Of a DNA stretch of 64,000 nucleotides, positions 25,118 through 33,584 are shown piece after piece (positions within the stretch are counted from its first letter, which is position 1; the number at the start of each line of letters is the position of its first letter). This DNA comes from Nonomuraea harbinensis (GTDB lineage Bacteria > Actinomycetota > Actinomycetes > Streptosporangiales > Streptosporangiaceae): the NCBI RefSeq assembly GCF_019396385.1, contig NZ_JAHKRN010000005.1:186001-250000 (forward strand), written 5' to 3'. The notes under the pieces were generated by a model. The model was not told the origin of the DNA, searched no databases, and saw only the letters and a list, made by a program, of their open reading frames with translations. Made by a program: the position numbers and the translations under genes.

Positions 25118-26230
25118 TTGACCAGCACATCGAGTCTGATCTCCACGCTGCCCGGACGCTCCTACACCGACCCGGCGCTGTTCGTGGCGGAACAGGCCAG
25201 GATCTTCGAGGTCCTGTGGTTCTGCGCGCTCCGGTCGGACGAACTCGCCAGACCCGGGGCGTTCAGGACCGTCCAGGTCGGCAGGGAGAGCGTGATCGTG
25301 GTCCGGGGCCGGGACGGGGAGCTGCGCGCGTTCCTGAACGTCTGCAGGCACCGCGGCGCCCGGCTCTGCGTGGAGGAGACGGGCGAGGTCAAGCGCACGC
25401 TCAAGTGCCCGTACCACGCCTGGGCCTACGACCTCGACGGCCGCCTGGCCGCAGCGCCCAACCTGGTCAAGATGCCCGACGTGGACCGCGTCGAGCACGG
25501 CCTGGTCCCGGTGGCCCTGCGCGAGTGGCTCGGCTACGCCTGGGTCTGCCTCGCCGACCAGCCGCCCTCGTTCGAGGACACGGTGATGCACGCGGCCACG
25601 GAACGGCTCGGCGACCCGGCCGCCATCGAGCACTACCAGACCGACAAGCTCGCCCTCGGCCGCCGCATCCGCTACGACGTGCGGGCCAACTGGAAGCTGA
25701 TCGTCGAGAACTTCATGGAGTGCTACCACTGCGCGACCATCCACCCCGAGCTCACGGCCGTGCTGCCCGAGTTCGCCGGCGGATACGCCGCCCAGTACTA
25801 CGTGGGCCACGGCGCCGAGTTCGCCGAGCGCGTGCAGGGCTTCACCGTCGACGGCAGCCCCGGCTTCGGCAAGCTGCCCGACGTCTCCGCCGAGCAGGAC
25901 CGGCGCTACTACGCGATCACCGTCAAGCCGCAGGTGTTCGTCAACCTGGTGCCCGACCACGTCATCGTGCACCGGATGTTCCCGATGGCCGTCGACCGCA
26001 CGGTCGTGGAGTGCGACTGGCTCTACCACCCCGACGTGGTGGCCTCGGGAGCCGACCTGTCGCTGTCGGTCGAGCTGTTCCACCGGGTCAACGAGCAGGA
26101 CTTCGACGCCTGCGAGCGGACCCAGCCCGGGATGTACTCGCGGGCCTACCGGTCAGGCGGCGTGCTGGTGCCGAGCGAGCACCACATCTCCGCCTTTCAC
26201 GACTGGGTGAACCAGCGCTTGCGCGGATAG
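25118..26230 (+). CDS. Rieske non-heme iron oxygenase, alpha subunit (GbcA/choline-monooxygenase-like)
   Basis: A 370-residue terminal oxygenase. The Rieske [2Fe-2S] site is C-R-H at residues about 80-82 and C-P-Y-H about 18 residues later; the mononuclear iron site is in ENFMECYHCATIHPEL (conserved Glu/Asn and two His), with the third ligand Asp further on. The start is TTG 25118, six bases after AAGGAG. Homologues demethylate glycine betaine or carnitine, or oxidise choline. No reductase gene is adjacent, so an electron-transfer partner must be encoded elsewhere. Its 3' end overlaps the convergent DUF1707 gene by 34 bp. Confidence 0.9.
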   Translation: MTSTSSLISTLPGRSYTDPALFVAEQARIFEVLWFCALRSDELARPGAFRTVQVGRESVIVVRGRDGELRAFLNVCRHRGARLCVEETGEVKRTLKCPYHAWAYDLDGRLAAAPNLVKMPDVDRVEHGLVPVALREWLGYAWVCLADQPPSFEDTVMHAATERLGDPAAIEHYQTDKLALGRRIRYDVRANWKLIVENFMECYHCATIHPELTAVLPEFAGGYAAQYYVGHGAEFAERVQGFTVDGSPGFGKLPDVSAEQDRRYYAITVKPQVFVNLVPDHVIVHRMFPMAVDRTVVECDWLYHPDVVASGADLSLSVELFHRVNEQDFDACERTQPGMYSRAYRSGGVLVPSEHHISAFHDWVNQRLRG

Positions 26231-26757
26231 CGTACGGTCAGCCCGCCGTACTTGCTCTGCCCGACGATCACCAGGTGAAGGGCGCCGGGCTGCTGGCGGC
26301 CCGGCACGTCCGCGACGCTCGTGCTGCCCCAGTCGCTGCGGAACCCGTCGATGTCCGCCGACGCGCCCGGCGGCAGCACGATCTTGGCCGCTCCGTACTT
26401 CAGGTCGAACGCGACCTCGACCACCCGGTGCGGAACCACGGCCTCGGTGAAGTCGAGGTGGACGGCGCCGTGCTTGGAGGCGATCCGCAGCCGTCGCGGG
26501 ACCGCCCAGTCGCCGGTGCGCCGGATGCTGTCGTGCGTGCTCTCCAGGGTCACCTCGTCGCGCGCCGGCCCGGCCGCCGCCGCGGGCAGGTCGTCGACCA
26601 GGGCGACCAGATCTCCGTAGACCTTGGCGCTCAACGCCCTCTCCAGGCGCTCCTCCAGCTCGAACTGATCGAGCCGACCCTCGGTGAACGCCTGCTGCAG
26701 CTGCTGGGTGATGCGCTCCCGGTCCGCGTCCGAGGCGCGCATCCGCAATTCCGACAT
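26197..26757 (-). CDS. DUF1707 domain protein
   Basis: A 186-residue protein. Residues 4-55 (MRASDADRERITQQLQQAFTEGRLDQFELEERLERALSAK) are the DUF1707 SHOCT-like helical domain common in actinobacteria; the C-terminal part is a beta-rich cell-wall-active-like domain (LRIASKHGAVHLDFTEA). There is no transmembrane helix. A TATGCT -10 lies six bases before ATG 26757, suggesting a leaderless mRNA. Function unknown. Confidence 0.88.
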   Translation of the reverse strand: MSELRMRASDADRERITQQLQQAFTEGRLDQFELEERLERALSAKVYGDLVALVDDLPAAAAGPARDEVTLESTHDSIRRTGDWAVPRRLRIASKHGAVHLDFTEAVVPHRVVEVAFDLKYGAAKIVLPPGASADIDGFRSDWGSTSVADVPGRQQPGALHLVIVGQSKYGGLTVRYPRKRWFTQS

Positions 26758-26882
26758 ACTCCGAGCATAGGGATCGGAAACCTAGAACGGGAGTTGACGG
26801 CCGGATGGGGTGCGCAGATCCAGGGAGAACGCTGGACGCGGCTGGCGGGGTCGCCGGACGACCCGGTATCTCTTCACACTGA

Positions 26883-26894
26883 GGGGGTACCCCC
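26883..26894. promoter_or_regulatory. Perfect palindrome upstream of MEDS regulator
   Basis: GGGGGTACCCCC is a 12-bp perfect palindrome about 45 bp before ATG 26940. A TAGCTT -10 candidate (26926-26931) lies between, so the palindrome would be near the -35 region and could be an operator. Confidence 0.35.
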
Positions 26895-26939
26895 AACGAG
26901 GTGCCTTGAAGTCGTCAATTCCGGGTAGCTTGAATCACG

Positions 26940-27869
26940 ATGCTGGCCGAGTCCTTCTCCTTCTCACATCCGGCCCTCTTCTACAGAGGCGACCGGGAAT
27001 ACACGGCTGCCGTCACGGCCTTCGTGCGCGAGGGCCTGGCGGCCGGTGAGCCCGTCGCCGTCGCGGTGCCCGGTCCCAAGCTGGAGCTGCTGGAGCGGGA
27101 GCTGGGCGCCGACGCCGCCCGCGTCCTCATGCTCGACATGAACCGGGAGGGCCGCAACCCCGGCCGCATCATCCCCGGCGTGCTGCTCGACTTCGCCGAC
27201 CGCCACCGCGACGCCCACGTCCGCATCGTCGGCGAGCCGATCTGGCCCGACCGGACCGACACCGAATACCCCGCGTGCGCCCAGCACGAGGCGCTGATCA
27301 ACTTCGCGTTCGAGGGCCGCCACGTCACGATCCTGTGCCCGTACGACGCCGAGGGGCTCACCGCGGAGGTGCTCCGCGAGGCCGAGCTCACCCACCCGGT
27401 GCTGCTCGACGCCGCCGGCGAGCGGCCGAGCGGCAGCTACGCCCCGTGGCTCGTCGTCGACGGCCACAACCGGCCGCTCGCCGACCCCGACGACTTCGTC
27501 TCGCTCCGCTTCGACCACGACAACCTGGCCGCCGCCCGCGGCCTCGCCGCCACCGCGGCGGCCGAGATGGGGTTCGGCGGCCCCCGGCTCGACGACGTCC
27601 GCCTGGTGGTCGCCGAGCTGGGCGCCAACAGCCTCGACCACGGCGGCGGCGCCGGTCTCATCCGGGTGTGGCGCGAGGGCGGCCGCCTGGTCTGCGAGGT
27701 GAGCGACGCCGGCCACATCGCCGACCCGCTGGCCGGGCGCAGGCCGGTCGACCCGCAGGTGGCGGGCTCGCGCGGGCTGCTCATCGTCAACCTGCTCAGC
27801 GATCTGGTCCGGGTCCACACCCGCGCGGGAGCGACCGTCGTCCGCGTCTACTTCGACGCGCCGCGCTGA
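26940..27869 (+). CDS. MEDS sensor domain plus RsbW-type ATPase regulator
   Basis: A 309-residue protein. Residues 1-165 match MEDS domains (HPALFYRGDREYTAAVTAFVREGLAAGEPVAVAVPG at the start, CPYDAEGL later), and the C-terminal 200-305 is an HATPase_c_2 anti-sigma-factor kinase fold with VVAELGANSLDHGGGAGLIRVW (N box) and AGSRGLLIVNLLSD (G box). Such proteins probably phosphorylate STAS antagonists or sequester sigma factors. An STAS protein and a group-2 sigma factor are encoded about 6 kb downstream; a link is possible but unproven. Confidence 0.9.
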   Translation: MLAESFSFSHPALFYRGDREYTAAVTAFVREGLAAGEPVAVAVPGPKLELLERELGADAARVLMLDMNREGRNPGRIIPGVLLDFADRHRDAHVRIVGEPIWPDRTDTEYPACAQHEALINFAFEGRHVTILCPYDAEGLTAEVLREAELTHPVLLDAAGERPSGSYAPWLVVDGHNRPLADPDDFVSLRFDHDNLAAARGLAATAAAEMGFGGPRLDDVRLVVAELGANSLDHGGGAGLIRVWREGGRLVCEVSDAGHIADPLAGRRPVDPQVAGSRGLLIVNLLSDLVRVHTRAGATVVRVYFDAPR

Positions 27870-27938
27870 CGTCCGCCCCACCCTCCCTGATCGGGCCCGC
27901 CCTACCCAGGGTCGGGTCCTCGCAGGTCAGGGCAGGGT

Positions 27939-27961
27939 CTTAGGGGACGATCCGACCTAAG
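27939..27961. promoter_or_regulatory. Inverted repeat before DUF998/UspA genes
   Basis: CTTAGG (27939-27944) and CCTAAG (27956-27961) are separated by 11 bp, about 75 bp before the DUF998 gene, followed by another partial TACTAAGG. It is a plausible operator for the DUF998-UspA unit. Confidence 0.35.
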
Positions 27962-28037
27962 TACTAAGGGATCGACCAGGGAGCGCTGGGGCTCTTCTCC
28001 GATACTCCGCGAGGCCGCGTGCCGCGACGTTGGAAGC

Positions 28038-28658
28038 ATGAAGGGATTGCTTGCCAGCGGATTCACGGCCATCGGCACCGGCACCGGCACCATGGTCGCC
28101 CTGCACGCCGAGGCGGGGCTCGACCCGATGCACACCGTCATCAGCGAGTACGCCTTCCAGGCGGCCGGCTGGCTGCTGCCGCTGTCGCTGACTCTCTTCG
28201 CGGCGGGCGCGGCCCTGATCGCCGAGGCGCTGCGCCGGTCCGGCGCGGACCGGTGGGTGGTGGCGCTGCTGGCCGTGTGGGGAGCGAGCATGTTCCTGGT
28301 CGGCGCCTTCCCGACCGACGCGCCCGGGCTGCCGCTGTCCTTCTCGGGGGCCGTCCACCGCTATGCCGCCTTCGTCGCGTTCCTGGTGATGCCGCTGGCC
28401 GGACTGCTGCTGGCCAGGGCGCGAGTCCGGTACGCCGGATGGGTGCGGGTGCTCAGCATGGTGGCCCTGGGCGCGCTGGTGATGGTCGTGATCCCGTACG
28501 CGGTGCGGATGTTGGGCATCCCGCTGGAGAACGACGACTTCCCCGCCGGGCTGATCCAGCGGACCGTGGTGATCACCGAGCTGGGCGTGCTGGCGCTGGC
28601 CGGCCTGTCGATGCCGGGGCGGCCCGCCCGCCGCTCGACGGCGCCGGCCCTGGCGTAA
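28038..28658 (+). CDS. DUF998 membrane protein
   Basis: A 206-residue protein with six hydrophobic segments and the DUF998 pattern HTVISEYAFQAAGW and FPTDAPGLPLSFSGAVHRYAAFVAF. The role is unknown; the family is widespread in actinobacteria and archaea. It starts at ATG 28038 and ends 28 bp before the universal stress protein gene, so the two are likely co-transcribed. Confidence 0.87.
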   Translation: MKGLLASGFTAIGTGTGTMVALHAEAGLDPMHTVISEYAFQAAGWLLPLSLTLFAAGAALIAEALRRSGADRWVVALLAVWGASMFLVGAFPTDAPGLPLSFSGAVHRYAAFVAFLVMPLAGLLLARARVRYAGWVRVLSMVALGALVMVVIPYAVRMLGIPLENDDFPAGLIQRTVVITELGVLALAGLSMPGRPARRSTAPALA

Positions 28659-28686
28659 TCGCCCCGCCTTTCGGTAGAGGACGGGC

Positions 28687-29145
28687 ATGACGATTCTGAT
28701 CGCGTACGACGGATCCGACGACGCCAAGGCGGCCATCGAGTGCTGCGGGAAGATGTTCCCCGGCCGGGACGCCGTGGTGCTGACCGTGTGGGAGCGGCTG
28801 GCGATGACCACCGCGCGGGCCTCCGCCGGCCTGGTGATGGTCGTGGACACCTCGCCCGCCGAGGAGGAGGCGATCCAGCGGGCCATGACCGAGCTCGCCG
28901 GACAGGGGACCGAGCTGGCGCGCGCGGCGGGGCTGGAGGCACGGCCGCGCTGTGAGCCGGACGCGCCGGCCGTGTGGGCGACCATCGTGGACGTGGCCGA
29001 CGAGCTCGACGCCGAGCTGATCGTGACCGGCACGCGCGGGCTCGGCGGGGTGCGGTCGCTGCTGCTCGGCAGTACCTCGGACCGGGTGCTGCACCACGCG
29101 GGCCGGCCGGTGCTGGTCGTGCCGGGCCCGAGACCCGCCGAATAG
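28687..29145 (+). CDS. Universal stress protein (UspA family)
   Basis: A 152-residue single-domain USP. It begins [17 protein letters not shown] and ends with the ATP-binding signature [32 protein letters not shown] (pattern G-2x-G-9x-G-S/T). It probably binds ATP and acts in stress or dormancy physiology. Two adjacent Cys occur at residues 19-20. Confidence 0.93.
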   Translation: MTILIAYDGSDDAKAAIECCGKMFPGRDAVVLTVWERLAMTTARASAGLVMVVDTSPAEEEAIQRAMTELAGQGTELARAAGLEARPRCEPDAPAVWATIVDVADELDAELIVTGTRGLGGVRSLLLGSTSDRVLHHAGRPVLVVPGPRPAE

Positions 29146-29232
29146 CACGCTGTTCAGCCGCTGTTCTCCCGCCGCGGGTTGATCGCGCCGGTCCGATGCG
29201 GCAGAGTGCGCCGGACGGTGAGGGAGGGGTGC

Positions 29233-30492
29233 GTGGGCGAAGGGCTGGCCAGGCGACTGGGCACCGGTGACGCGGTCGTCGTGGGATTGAGCGCGATGGT
29301 CGGGGCCGGGGTGTTCGCCGTGTTCGCGCCGGCGGCCGGGGCCGCCGGGGCGTGGCTGCTCGCCGCGCTCGGGCTGGCCGCCGTCGTGGCCTACTGCAAC
29401 GCCACCTCCTCCGCCCGCCTGGCGGCCCGCCACCCGGAGTCGGGCGGGACCTACGTGTACGGGCGGCGCAGGCTGGGGCCCTTCTGGGGCTACCTCGCGG
29501 GGTGGGGGTTCACCGTCGGCAAGACGGCCTCCTGCGCGGCCATGGCGCTGACCTTCGGCGCGTACGCCGCGCCCGGCCTGGCCAGGCCGCTGGCCGTCGG
29601 CGCGGTCGTCGTGCTGACGGCGCTCAACCTGTTCGGGGTGCGGCGGTCGGCGGGGGCGGCGCGGATCATGGTCGGGTTCGTGCTGCTGGTGCTGGCCGCC
29701 GTCGTGGCGGTGGCGTTCCTGCCGGACCTGGTCGCCGGTCCCGCGTACGACCAGCCGCCGGGCCTCCGCATGTTCCTCGATCCCGAGGTGACCGGGTGGG
29801 GTGTGCTCCAGGGGGCCGGTCTGCTGTTCTTCGCGTTCGCCGGATATGCGCGCATCGCCACGCTGGGGGAGGAGGTCCGCGACCCCGGCCGGACGATCCC
29901 GCGCGCCATCGGCGTCGCGCTCGGTCTCACGCTGGTGGTGTACGCGCTGGTCGCCGTGGCCGCGCTGGACACGCTCGGGCCGGGGATGCTCGCCCAGTCC
30001 GCCGAGCCGCTGGTGGACGTGGTGAAGATGGCCGGTGCGCTGTGGCTGGAGCCGGTGGTGCGGGCCGGCGCGGCGGTGGCGGCGCTCGGCGCGCTGCTCG
30101 CGCTGCTGCTCGGCGTCTCGCGCACGGTGCTCGCCATGGCCCGCGAGCGCGACCTGCCCGGCGCGCTCGCCGCCGTCGACCCCGTCCACCAGGCGCCGCG
30201 CCGGGCCGAACTGGCGGTGGGTGCGGCCGTGGTGGTGCTGGTGCTCGTCGCCGACCTGCGGGAGGCGATCGGGTTCTCGTCCTTCGGGGTGCTCGTCTAC
30301 TACGCGATCGCGAACGCCGCCGCCCTGACCCTGCGCCCCGACGAGGGCGCGCCGCCGAAGGCGGTGCCGGTGCTCGGGCTGGCGCTCTGCCTCCTGCTCG
30401 CCGCCACCCTGCCGGTGGCGTCGGTGGTGGCCGGGCTGGTCATGTTCGCCGTCGGCACGGCGCTGTGGGCCCTGCGCCGCCGCCGGGCCTGA
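29233..30492 (+). CDS. APC-superfamily amino acid permease
   Basis: A 419-residue transporter with 12 predicted helices. The first helix holds the family's GLSAMVGAGVFAVFAP substrate/sodium-like motif, and ESGGTYVYGRRRLGPFWGYLAGWGF follows. GTG 29233 is selected since GGGAGG lies five bases upstream and the amphipathic ARRLGTGDAVVVGL follows at once. Substrate specificity cannot be read. It may be linked to the downstream MetRS, though an attenuator-like region separates them. Confidence 0.9.
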   Translation: MGEGLARRLGTGDAVVVGLSAMVGAGVFAVFAPAAGAAGAWLLAALGLAAVVAYCNATSSARLAARHPESGGTYVYGRRRLGPFWGYLAGWGFTVGKTASCAAMALTFGAYAAPGLARPLAVGAVVVLTALNLFGVRRSAGAARIMVGFVLLVLAAVVAVAFLPDLVAGPAYDQPPGLRMFLDPEVTGWGVLQGAGLLFFAFAGYARIATLGEEVRDPGRTIPRAIGVALGLTLVVYALVAVAALDTLGPGMLAQSAEPLVDVVKMAGALWLEPVVRAGAAVAALGALLALLLGVSRTVLAMARERDLPGALAAVDPVHQAPRRAELAVGAAVVVLVLVADLREAIGFSSFGVLVYYAIANAAALTLRPDEGAPPKAVPVLGLALCLLLAATLPVASVVAGLVMFAVGTALWALRRRRA

Positions 30493-30562
30493 GCCGCCCG
30501 CCTCCTCGTACGCCTGCTTCCTCGTACGCGGAAAATGGCGGGAGACGCGTGAGGCCGATCGG

Positions 30563-30657
30563 TACGATGGGCGGCATGACGGCGTTCGCGGTGATGACGG
30601 CCCCCTAGCGGGGTTCACCGGACGACGTCCTTCATGAGGCCCTGCGAGCGGGGCCTC
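30563..30657 (+). promoter_or_regulatory. Putative attenuator before methionyl-tRNA synthetase
   Basis: TACGAT (30563-30568) is a -10 box seven bases before a tiny leaderless ORF (30576-30608). The hairpin GAGGCCC (30636-30642)/GGGCCTC (30651-30657) with an eight-base loop follows and could terminate transcription 33 bp before the metG-like start. The leader's final GGCCCC (30599-30604) can pair instead with the 3' arm GGGGCC, giving the mutually exclusive structures expected of ribosome-mediated attenuation. Confidence 0.5.
30576..30608 (+). CDS. Candidate 10-residue leader peptide MTAFAVMTAP
   Basis: ATG 30576 to TAG 30606 encodes MTAFAVMTAP. It starts seven bases after a TANNNT -10, without ribosome site, so would be a leaderless leader peptide. 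It includes an internal Met codon, of interest because the downstream gene charges tRNA-Met, but one codon is weak evidence. Confidence 0.4.
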   Translation: MTAFAVMTAP

Positions 30658-30689
30658 TCGTCGTGTCAGGGGTCCCCGGGAGGCACCCG

Positions 30690-32114
30690 ATGTACATCAC
30701 GACGACCATTCCCTATGTGAACGCCCGCCCGCATCTCGGGTTCGCGCTGGAGATCGTGCAGGCCGACGTGCTGGCCCGCCACCATCGGCGGCGCGGCGAG
30801 CCGGTGCGGTTCCAGACCGGGACCGACGACAACTCGCTGAAGAACGTGCTGGCGGCGGAGGCGGCGGGCGTGCCGGTGCGCGAGCTGGTCGACCGCAACG
30901 CCGCCGCGTTCGAGGGCCTGCGCGGGCCGCTGGACCTGTCGTTCGACGCGTTCGTCCGGACCAGCTCCCACCCGGGACACCGGGCCGGGGTGGAGCGCCT
31001 GTGGCGGGCGACCGCGCACGACCTCTACCGCAGGCACTACGAAGGGCTCTACTGCGTCGGCTGTGAGGCGTTCTACCAGGAGGAACCCTGCCCTGAGGGG
31101 CACCCGGAACCGCTGCGGCGGGTGTCGGAGGAGAACTGGTTCTTCCGGCTGTCCCGCTACCGCGAACCGCTGCTGGACCTGATCAGGAGCGGCACCCCGG
31201 CGATCGAGCCGGTCAGCCGCAGGAACGAGGTGCTGGCGTTCCTGGAGTCCGGCCTGGAGGACATCAGCGTCTCGCGGTCGGCGGAGCGCTCGCGCGGCTG
31301 GGGCATCCCGGTGCCCGGCGACCCCGGCCAGGTGGTGTACGTGTGGTGGGACGCGCTGGCCAACTACATCACCGCGCTGGACGGCGACGACTACGGACGC
31401 TGGTGGGAGCGCGAGCCCCGCAAGCTCCACCTCATGGGCAAGGGCGTGATCCGCTTCCACGCCGTGTACTGGCCGGCCATGCTGCTCTCGGCCGGGCTGC
31501 CGCTGCCCACGCGGATCTTCGTGCACGACTACGTCACCGCGGGCGGGCGCAAGATCAGCAAGTCCGGGGGCGCGACGGCCGACCCGGTGGCGCTGTCGGC
31601 CGCGTACGGGGTGGACGCGGTGCGGTGGTGGCTGCTGCGCGAGGTGCCGCGCGTCGGCGACGCCGACTTCACCGAGGAGCGGCTGATCGCCCGCGCCGAC
31701 GAGGACCTCGCCAACGGCGCCGGCAACCTGGTCAACCGGGTCGTCACGATGGTGCACAGGTTCCGCGACGGGCGGGTGCCCGACGCCCGGCCGGAGCCGC
31801 TGGAGGCGGCCGGCCGCGCGGGGGAGCGGGTGCACGAGGCGCTGGAGGCGTTCGACTTCCGGCGGGCGGCGGCCGCCGTGCAGGCGATCGTCGAGGAGGC
31901 CAACCAGTACGTGGAGCGGACGCGGCCGTGGAAGCAGGATCCCGGCGGGCGCGACGCCTCCCTGGCGACGCTGGTGCACGCCTGCCGGGAGCTCGCCGTA
32001 CAACTGGAGCCCTTCCTGCCCACGGCGGCGCGCCGGGTGGCCGCGGCGGTGCGCGAGGAGGACGGGCGGCTGCCGCGGCCGGCGCCGCTCTTCCCCCGGC
32101 TGGGCGGCGGTTGA
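30690..32114 (+). CDS. Methionyl-tRNA synthetase, short form
   Basis: Charges tRNA-Met in the cytoplasm. PYVNARPHLG (residues 9-18) is the HIGH-type motif and KISKS (288-292) the KMSKS loop; the connective domain has zinc-type cysteines (YCVGCEAFYQEEPC). It lacks the C-terminal tRNA-binding extension (474 residues). The start ATG 30690 has GGGAGG six bases upstream and MYITTTIPYVNARPH is canonical. An attenuator-like leader and the short divergent sequence suggest this could be an additional MetRS beside a housekeeping copy, perhaps inhibitor-tolerant; that is inference. Confidence 0.93.
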   Translation: MYITTTIPYVNARPHLGFALEIVQADVLARHHRRRGEPVRFQTGTDDNSLKNVLAAEAAGVPVRELVDRNAAAFEGLRGPLDLSFDAFVRTSSHPGHRAGVERLWRATAHDLYRRHYEGLYCVGCEAFYQEEPCPEGHPEPLRRVSEENWFFRLSRYREPLLDLIRSGTPAIEPVSRRNEVLAFLESGLEDISVSRSAERSRGWGIPVPGDPGQVVYVWWDALANYITALDGDDYGRWWEREPRKLHLMGKGVIRFHAVYWPAMLLSAGLPLPTRIFVHDYVTAGGRKISKSGGATADPVALSAAYGVDAVRWWLLREVPRVGDADFTEERLIARADEDLANGAGNLVNRVVTMVHRFRDGRVPDARPEPLEAAGRAGERVHEALEAFDFRRAAAAVQAIVEEANQYVERTRPWKQDPGGRDASLATLVHACRELAVQLEPFLPTAARRVAAAVREEDGRLPRPAPLFPRLGGG

Positions 32115-32172
32115 CGGGGAGTCAGGGGCCGCTTACGGTGGCGCGGGAAGATCCGCCGGCACGGAGGTGGCC

Positions 32173-33147
32173 ATGCCCGTCGTCAGCACCGTCCGAGGCC
32201 CGGTCGACGTCGCCGAACTCGGCCAGACCCTCATGCACGAACACATCTTCGTCGCCGCCGCCGAGCACCTGGAGAACTACGGCAGGGGCGCCTGGTGGGA
32301 CGAGGAGGTCCGGGTCGCCGACGCGATCACCAAGCTGAACGCGGTGGCGGCCAAGGGGGTGCGGACGATCGTCGACCCGACCGTGTGGGGGCTCGGCCGG
32401 TACATCCCCCGCATCCAGCGGGTCGCCGCCGGGGTTCCGGACCTCAACATCGTCGTCGCCACCGGCATCTACAGCTTCGAGGAGCTGCCTCACCAGTACG
32501 AGCACCGCGGCCCGGGGCTCCTCCTCGACATGCCCGACCCGATGATCGACGACTTCGTCCGCGACCTCACCGAGGGGATCGCCGACACCGGGGTCAAGGC
32601 GGCCTTCCTCAAGTGCGTGGTCGACGAGAAGGGGCTCACCCCCGGTGTGGAGCGCATCTGCCGCGCCGTCGCCCAGGCGCACGTGCGCACCGGGGCGCCG
32701 ATCACCGTGCACACCAACTCGCCCGCGCAGAGCGGGATCGTCGCGCTCGACCTGTTCGCCAAGGAGGGGGTGGACCTGACCAAGGTCGTGGTCGGCCACG
32801 CCGGCGACAGTAACGATCTGGACTACTTGCGGCGGCTCGCCGACACCGGGGCGACGCTCGGCATGGACCGGTTCGGGCTCGACCTCTACAACCCGACGCC
32901 GCAGCGCGTGGCCACGATCGCGGCGCTGTGCGAGCGCGGCTATACCGACCGGATGGTGCTCAGCCACGACGCGTCCTGCTTCATGGACTACTTCCCCAAC
33001 GAGTGGGACATGGTCGGCGTCATCGCTCCCAACTGGCGCTATGACCACATTCACGATGATGTGCTGCCCGCGCTGCGTGAGGCGGGCGTGACGGATGGGC
33101 AGATCGAGCAGATGCTGGTGTTCAACCCCCGTCGATACTTCTCGTAA
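32173..33147 (+). CDS. Phosphotriesterase-family metal hydrolase
   Basis: A 324-residue TIM-barrel amidohydrolase of the PTE/lactonase family. Metal ligands are His22 and His24 (LMHEHIF), the carboxylated Lys in AAFLKCV, two His in TVHTNS and VVGHAGD, and Asp in SHDAS. Natural substrates in this family include lactones, phosphoesters and N-acyl or amide compounds. ATG 32173 is chosen with GGAGG five bases upstream rather than GTG 32167. It stands alone between MetRS and the STAS gene. Confidence 0.92.
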   Translation: MPVVSTVRGPVDVAELGQTLMHEHIFVAAAEHLENYGRGAWWDEEVRVADAITKLNAVAAKGVRTIVDPTVWGLGRYIPRIQRVAAGVPDLNIVVATGIYSFEELPHQYEHRGPGLLLDMPDPMIDDFVRDLTEGIADTGVKAAFLKCVVDEKGLTPGVERICRAVAQAHVRTGAPITVHTNSPAQSGIVALDLFAKEGVDLTKVVVGHAGDSNDLDYLRRLADTGATLGMDRFGLDLYNPTPQRVATIAALCERGYTDRMVLSHDASCFMDYFPNEWDMVGVIAPNWRYDHIHDDVLPALREAGVTDGQIEQMLVFNPRRYFS

Positions 33148-33188
33148 AGTAAGGGGAAGTCAGACGCAACGCAGGTAGGTGGAGCTGG

Positions 33189-33575
33189 GTGACTTCGGAT
33201 CAAGCCTTGTCGATCAGTCTCGGTCTCCAGGGGCCGTGCGTCATCGCGAGGCTGACGGGCGACTTCGACTTCGGCTCCGCCGCTGAAGTACGCGACCGAG
33301 TCACCAAGGCTCTCGACCTCACCCAACCGCCGATGCTCGTGATCGACATGCAGGCGGTCAGCGTCTGCGACTCCTCCGGCCTGTCCGTGCTGGTCTACCT
33401 GCACAAGGCCGTCACCGCCTCCGGCGGCAAGCTGCTGCTGTCCGGGCTCAACGGCCGGTGCAAGCACCTGTTCGCGATCACCGCGCTCGACAAGTTCTTC
33501 GACATCAGGACGACCGCCGAGCTGGCCATCGCCGAGCTGAGCGAAGAGGGGAATTCGCCGCCCTTTACCGGGTAG
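33189..33575 (+). CDS. STAS-domain anti-sigma factor antagonist
   Basis: A 128-residue SpoIIAA/RsbV-like protein. The STAS fold runs from GPCVIARLTGDFDFGSAAEVR to the end; VCDSSGLSVLV holds the regulatory Ser that an RsbW-type kinase would phosphorylate. Unphosphorylated it would bind an anti-sigma kinase and free a sigma factor. It starts at GTG 33189 and ends nine bases before a group-2 sigma gene, suggesting co-expression. Confidence 0.92.
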   Translation: MTSDQALSISLGLQGPCVIARLTGDFDFGSAAEVRDRVTKALDLTQPPMLVIDMQAVSVCDSSGLSVLVYLHKAVTASGGKLLLSGLNGRCKHLFAITALDKFFDIRTTAELAIAELSEEGNSPPFTG

Positions 33576-33584
33576 TCGCCTCGC

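Noticed and set aside
28573..30618. A 681-codon minus-strand open frame opposite the UspA and permease genes
   Set aside because: Low-complexity His/Arg/Gly-rich product and clear APC permease and UspA domains on the other strand.
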